A stretch of DNA of 64,000 bases from Pseudoruegeria sp039972875. GTDB lineage: Bacteria > Pseudomonadota > Alphaproteobacteria > Rhodobacterales > Rhodobacteraceae. The stretch spans positions 1-64,000 of the forward strand of contig JBDWMA010000055.1 of assembly GCA_039972875.1 (NCBI GenBank), read 5' to 3'. Positions 60,249 to 64,000 of this stretch are shown piece after piece (positions within the stretch are counted from its first letter, which is position 1; every line of letters begins with the position of its first letter). The notes below the pieces were generated by a model. It was not told where the DNA came from. It saw nothing but the letters and a program-made list of their open reading frames with translations, and searched no databases. A program made the position numbers and the translations under genes.

Positions 60249-61853
60249 TTAGCTGTCGATCCAAGCCGTCCGCTGTGCTTGATAGAAACCCAATGGACCA
60301 GACCCGTGTGGGGTGATGCCCTGAACTTCGTTCGCGGCAGCGTCAACAAAGTTGCGGAAGCCAAGCGTCGCGTGGCCACCGTCATCGTGCAACATCAACT
60401 GCATTTCGTCGTAAAGCTCTTTGCGTTTCGCGAAATCAAGGGTGCCACGCGCTTCAAGCAGAAGCTTTTCAAAGGTGTCATTCTTCCAGAGTGTCTCATT
60501 CCAACCGGAAGCCTTGGAAAATGCGATCGAGAAGATCAAATCCGGCACCGGGCGGGGATCCCAGCCGGATGTGATCATTGGCTTTTGGATCCAAACAGCT
60601 GACCAGAAACTGTCAGCAGGCGGATTGATTACATTCAGATCGATCCCCGCCGCTTTTGCGCTTTGCTGCAGGTGTTGTGCTGCTGCCAATGCACCTGTAC
60701 CGGCGACATCCGAACCGTAGATGTCAATCGGGGTATTCTCCAAACCGGCCTTCTTGATGTGGAAGCGCGCTTTTTCTGGATCGTAGACGCGTTGTGGAAT
60801 GTCGGCGTTGTAATAGGGGTCAATGGGCGAAATCGGGTGATCGTTGCCGACAGTACCCAGTCCCTTAAGGATGTTGTCCCGAATACCTTCACGATCGATT
60901 GCGTGCTTGATGGCAAGACGGAAATCAGGATTGTTTGTCGGTTCACGGTCCAGCATCATCGCGAGGTTTAGGAACGCGCCACTTGGTGCGTTGATAACGT
61001 AGGACGATCCGCTGTTTTCGATTAGCCGTGTTGCTTTTTGGTCCAGTTGCAACAGGACATTAATGTCCCCTGCAATCAACGCATTGATACGTGAGGTGTT
61101 GTCGGCAATCCCGATGAATTCCACCTCGTCAACATAGGGACCATCACTGCCCCAATAGTTGTCGTTGCGTTCAAACACATAGCGACTGCCCGGTGTAAAT
61201 TCGACGACCTTGAATGGTCCCAGACCCGTGGGCTTGCCAGTGAAATCTTCCAAGCCCGCCTTAGTCATATGCACGCGCGTATCGCTCAGCACCATCGGGA
61301 AGTCCGCATTTGATGCGGCAAGATTGAAACGAACTTGATGTTCGCTCAACTTGTCCATGCTGGTGATTTGGCTCAGAAATGATTTTGCGGGCGCTTCTGA
61401 ATCTTCGCGGGTGTAACGGGTGATTGCGTAAATCACATCGTCAGCGCCGAACTTTGATCCGTCGTGGAATTCCACGTCGTCGCGCAGATCGAACACCCAA
61501 GACGAAGCGTCAGCGTTGGATTCCCAACTGGTGGCCAACCATGGTTGGGCTTTTAGTTCTGCGTCCCGGTTCACCAGCACGTCATGTACGGAATATCCCA
61601 TCTGGATATTCGCGGTGCTGAAGTATTTCCCGGGGTCTAAAGTGTCCTGTGCTTGGGCGGCTTCGATACCAATAGCCAACCGTCCACCTTTTTTCGGTGT
61701 GGCCGCTGAGGCCCGCTTGGCGGTCATCCCAGTGATCACACTGGCCGTCGCACCGGCTGCAGCCATCGTACCCATAAATTTCCGTCGCGAAATTTTGTTG
61801 GCTACATACTGGCCGAAAAGGTAGTCGTTGAATTCGTCGTCTGACATTCGCAT
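60249..61853 (-). CDS. Dpp/Opp-type ABC binding protein, Tat signal
   Basis: A 534-residue substrate-binding protein of the peptide/nickel class (SBP_bac_5). Residues 22-28 (SRRKFMG) begin a twin-arginine signal with a hydrophobic run to about 48. Typical pieces are WLATSWESNADASSWVFDLR and DVEFHDGSKFGADDVIYAIT. It is transcribed away from the GntR gene and has an operator copy upstream at 61940. The matching permeases begin at 62837 on the other strand. Despite its class, the cargo may be a betaine or N-methylated acid. Confidence 0.9.
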   Translation of the reverse strand: MRMSDDEFNDYLFGQYVANKISRRKFMGTMAAAGATASVITGMTAKRASAATPKKGGRLAIGIEAAQAQDTLDPGKYFSTANIQMGYSVHDVLVNRDAELKAQPWLATSWESNADASSWVFDLRDDVEFHDGSKFGADDVIYAITRYTREDSEAPAKSFLSQITSMDKLSEHQVRFNLAASNADFPMVLSDTRVHMTKAGLEDFTGKPTGLGPFKVVEFTPGSRYVFERNDNYWGSDGPYVDEVEFIGIADNTSRINALIAGDINVLLQLDQKATRLIENSGSSYVINAPSGAFLNLAMMLDREPTNNPDFRLAIKHAIDREGIRDNILKGLGTVGNDHPISPIDPYYNADIPQRVYDPEKARFHIKKAGLENTPIDIYGSDVAGTGALAAAQHLQQSAKAAGIDLNVINPPADSFWSAVWIQKPMITSGWDPRPVPDLIFSIAFSKASGWNETLWKNDTFEKLLLEARGTLDFAKRKELYDEMQLMLHDDGGHATLGFRNFVDAAANEVQGITPHGSGPLGFYQAQRTAWIDS

Positions 61854-61939
61854 TTCTCCCTTGCATGGTGATCCAGAAAGTCTGCCCTCTGACGACTTTT
61901 CTTGCCCATTTTTGGCTTGCTGTCACCTTGTGATCTCTA

Positions 61940-61953
61940 ACTGTGATCACAGT
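61940..61953. promoter_or_regulatory. operator palindrome 3 (GntR regulon)
   Basis: ACTGTGATCACAGT, 14 perfect bases, in the 213-bp space between the divergent dppA-like and gntR genes. A partial half site (CTTGTGATCTC) lies just upstream. Confidence 0.68.
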
Positions 61954-62066
61954 CAAAATCCAAAAGCAAGTCCTTTGATCCGCTCGCGATGCTGGTGAAG
62001 TTGCCTTTTCACAAGAAGATGTACTAGGTTCAGCGCTTACACAAATTGAAGCAGGCACCCAGAAAA

Positions 62067-62729
62067 ATGAATGACCCAGAGAGCACAGGGGATGATCTGT
62101 CAGAAAATCTGAGCAGTAAAATCTATTCTGGGTTGCGCATGGAACTCATTGTCGGCGACCTAAAGCCCGCCGCGAAACTATCGATCCGAAAGTTGGCGGA
62201 AAAGTTTGGTGTCAGCGCAATGCCGGTGCGCGAAGCGTTACGTCAGCTCGCTACCGAACACGCTTTGATTGGTGCCAAAAAGAAAGCGTACCGGGTTCCC
62301 GACCTTAGGTCTGCTGAAGCATCAAACCTGTTTTTTGTGCGTGCTGTTTTGGAGGGCGCTGCCGCTGAGATCGCAGCACAGCGGGTCAACAATCAAGATC
62401 TAGAAATCTTGGAGCGCTTTGCTAACGAGATGGAAATCGCGTGGCAGAAGCAGGACGCAAGTTCATTTCTTGCGAGTAACTTCCGATTGCACTCCCATGT
62501 CTATTCACTGACCGGAAACCACGCACTGCAGTCGATGATCGAGTCACTTTACGTGCGAACAGGCCCTTGGCTGGCGCATGGTATCGTCAATTTGGTCAAT
62601 CCAGACAATTGGATGGGTGAGCATTTGGAGATTATTGATGCGCTGCGAAGAAGGGATGGCGCTGCGGCGCGGCGTCTTATGGAAGAAGATGCAGAATGGG
62701 GTGTGCATCTTTACAATCGGATAGGCTGA
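62067..62729 (+). CDS. GntR/FCD regulator of the sox-dpp cluster
   Basis: A 220-residue GntR-family protein: HTH at residues about 15-80 (KPAAKLSIRKLAEKFGVSAM, then PVREALRQLATEH) and a helical FCD domain with likely metal-binding histidines (SNFRLHSHVYSLTGNHALQS). It is the only regulator in the cluster. The four CTGTGATCACAG palindromes at the soxB/NicX, dppA/gntR and dppB promoters fit the short TGT-N-ACA operators of FCD-GntR proteins, so it probably controls all of them including itself. Start chosen at 62067; the frame opens earlier with a TTG at 62046. Confidence 0.87.
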   Translation: MNDPESTGDDLSENLSSKIYSGLRMELIVGDLKPAAKLSIRKLAEKFGVSAMPVREALRQLATEHALIGAKKKAYRVPDLRSAEASNLFFVRAVLEGAAAEIAAQRVNNQDLEILERFANEMEIAWQKQDASSFLASNFRLHSHVYSLTGNHALQSMIESLYVRTGPWLAHGIVNLVNPDNWMGEHLEIIDALRRRDGAAARRLMEEDAEWGVHLYNRIG

Positions 62730-62777
62730 AGCAGACGGTTGGTCACTTTATCGCACATTTTACTTGCTATTTCTAAA

Positions 62778-62793
62778 AACTGTGATCACAGTT
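62778..62793. promoter_or_regulatory. operator palindrome 4 (GntR regulon)
   Basis: AACTGTGATCACAGTT, identical to copy 1, 43 bases before the dppB-like ATG and 48 bases after the gntR stop. Confidence 0.7.
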
Positions 62794-62836
62794 GGCTGAT
62801 CTCCAGTGCGTGGCCGCCACTTGGAAAGGGGATCAA

Positions 62837-63790
62837 ATGAGCCTGATGGAAATCCTTGGAAAGCGGCTTTTGATTGGTCTCGCGACTTTGATCTTCGTCT
62901 CTATTCTTGTATTCGTGGGAACAGAGATTTTGCCAGGGGATGTCGCACATGCGATCCTCGGGCAGGGGGCAACACCAGAATTGCTGGCACAAGTAAGAGA
63001 CCGCTTAGGTCTAAATGAACCGATGTATGTTCGTTACTTTGTCTGGCTCACAAACTTCGTTGTGGGTGATTTTGGCACTTCACTTGCGAACGGTGCTGAC
63101 ATCGGTACAGAAATTGCACGCCGGGGCAAAAATACGGTCATATTGGCGACCTGCACTGCGCTTATCGCGGTCCCTTTGGCAATTACGCTTGGCCTTCTGG
63201 CCGCAACAAAGCCAGGCGGATTGGTTGATCGTGTTGTCACTTCGACATCCCTTGCACTGATTTCCTTTCCGGACTTCTTGGTCGCCGTCATTCTTGTCAC
63301 GGTTTTCGCGGTCAAGCTGCATTGGCTGCCTGCGATTGCTTCAATTCGACCAAGCTATGATATCTTTGACTGGATACGTATTCTGATCCTTCCCGTTGCC
63401 GGGCTGACCTTTACGATTCTGGCACACATGGTGCGGATGACCCGCTCTGCGGTCCTAAACGTGCTTTCCAGTCCTGCGATTGAGATGGCAATTTTGAAAG
63501 GTGTTCCACGACGGCGTTTATTGCTTCGGCATGCCTTGCCCAATGCGTTTGGGCCGATCGTAAACGTGGTCGCATTGAACCTTGCATATCTGATCAGCGG
63601 TGTCGTCGTTATCGAAACCCTTTTCAATTTTCCGGGTTTGGGCCGCTTTATGGTCGAAGCAGTCACGAACCGCGATGTTCCAATCGTGCAGACCTGTGCA
63701 ATGATTTTTTGCTCGTTCTACATCCTTCTGAACATGAGCGCCGATATCCTTTCCATTATGGCAAACCCGCGGGTGAGGTATAAGAAGTGA
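62837..63790 (+). CDS. Dpp-type ABC permease (DppB-like)
   Basis: A 317-residue permease with six helices. The N-terminus LGKRLLIGLATLIFVSILVF and the ASIRPSYDIFDWIRILILPV region are DppB-like; the coupling loop is AILKGVPRRRLLLRHALPNA. The ATG at 62837 has AAGGGG upstream; a frame start at 62792 would lie across the operator. Its stop overlaps the dppC GTG by four bases (GTGA). Confidence 0.9.
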   Translation: MSLMEILGKRLLIGLATLIFVSILVFVGTEILPGDVAHAILGQGATPELLAQVRDRLGLNEPMYVRYFVWLTNFVVGDFGTSLANGADIGTEIARRGKNTVILATCTALIAVPLAITLGLLAATKPGGLVDRVVTSTSLALISFPDFLVAVILVTVFAVKLHWLPAIASIRPSYDIFDWIRILILPVAGLTFTILAHMVRMTRSAVLNVLSSPAIEMAILKGVPRRRLLLRHALPNAFGPIVNVVALNLAYLISGVVVIETLFNFPGLGRFMVEAVTNRDVPIVQTCAMIFCSFYILLNMSADILSIMANPRVRYKK

Positions 63791-64000
63791 GTTCTGATTC
63801 AAGCACATGGCATAAAGATCTCCGAGAGGTGTTGTCTGACCTGACACCAGGTGTCACGGTTTGCCTTCTGATCTTGATATTTGTCTTTATTGTTGGCGCG
63901 CTTGCCCCATGGATCGCACCCTATGACGAGGGGGCAATCCTAACTAACAACAGTTTTGAATCGCCAAGTGCGGCCATGTGGCTGGGCAGCGATTATCTGG
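63787..64000 (+). CDS. Dpp-type ABC permease (DppC-like), partial
   Basis: Starts at a GTG within the dppB-like stop and runs off the window. The 71 codons seen give VTVCLLILIFVFIVGALAPW as the first helix and AMWLGSDYL, the DppC-typical (H/L)xLGTDxxGRD region begun. It should form the second permease; ATPase genes are expected beyond the edge. Confidence 0.85.
   Translation, partial: MSSDSSTWHKDLREVLSDLTPGVTVCLLILIFVFIVGALAPWIAPYDEGAILTNNSFESPSAAMWLGSDYL

Noticed and set aside
1..64000. CRISPR array, tRNA, rRNA or prophage
   Set aside because: No regularly spaced repeats, no tRNA-like cloverleaf with a CCA end, no rRNA sequence and no phage structural genes were noticed on reading.

Overview
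The window looks like part of a plasmid or chromid from a marine alphaproteobacterium of the Roseobacter group (Rhodobacterales). The evidence is a complete repABC replication and partition operon with its own palindromic partition sites, two TRAP transporters, a Rhodobacter-type taurine operon, and a soxBDAG cluster beside an MttB-family gene. No rRNA, tRNA or CRISPR array was seen. Most genes serve uptake and breakdown of small nitrogen or sulfur compounds, and decayed insertion sequences separate the blocks.

Layout. 1-1616: remains of an IS110-family transposase, two small hypothetical ORFs and a MerR regulator tail. 1641-6834: marR-MOSC pair, an exported protein of unknown function, a thioredoxin-like protein, and the divergent oxyR/katA pair. 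6887-15408: a GntR regulator facing a TRAP transporter and four enzymes that together make a full trans-4-hydroxyproline to 2-oxoglutarate route. 15659-21442: an epoxide-hydrolase-like enzyme with a WYL regulator, decayed genes, and a LysR regulator facing DUF4386, MDR oxidoreductase and ABA4-like genes. 21474-21892: a junction of three broken genes (AAA stub, IS6-like transposase, TauE/SafE exporter). 21914-33295: the taurine dissimilation locus tauR / tauKLM-uspA-tauXY-xsc-exporter-cupin-pta. 33641-41231: a polyamine-type ABC transporter, a LysR regulator, an M20 amidohydrolase and an arginine-deiminase-superfamily enzyme. 41341-42150: IS6-like and IS3 remnants. 42190-50205: plasmid maintenance block (scpB, DUF1403, tyrosine recombinase, higBA, repCBA, ctRNA, three parS-like palindromes).

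50293-64000 (runs off the window): a catabolic cluster with a soxBDAG-type N-methyl amine oxidase, a Rieske oxygenase, an M29/NicX-like metalloenzyme, an AhpD-fold protein lacking its CxxC, a GST, an MttB-family methyltransferase, a Dpp-type ABC transporter and a GntR/FCD regulator. Four near-identical palindromes with the core CTGTGATCACAG lie at its three divergent or intergenic promoter regions, so the cluster reads as one regulon. The enzyme set suggests an N-methylated compound, possibly a ring such as a pyridinium or betaine, is demethylated and opened. The substrate cannot be read from sequence. This is the best candidate here for an undescribed system.

Regulatory design repeats across the window: each catabolic block has its own local regulator, usually divergent, and both TRAP operons carry a strong stem-loop between the binding-protein gene and the permease genes.
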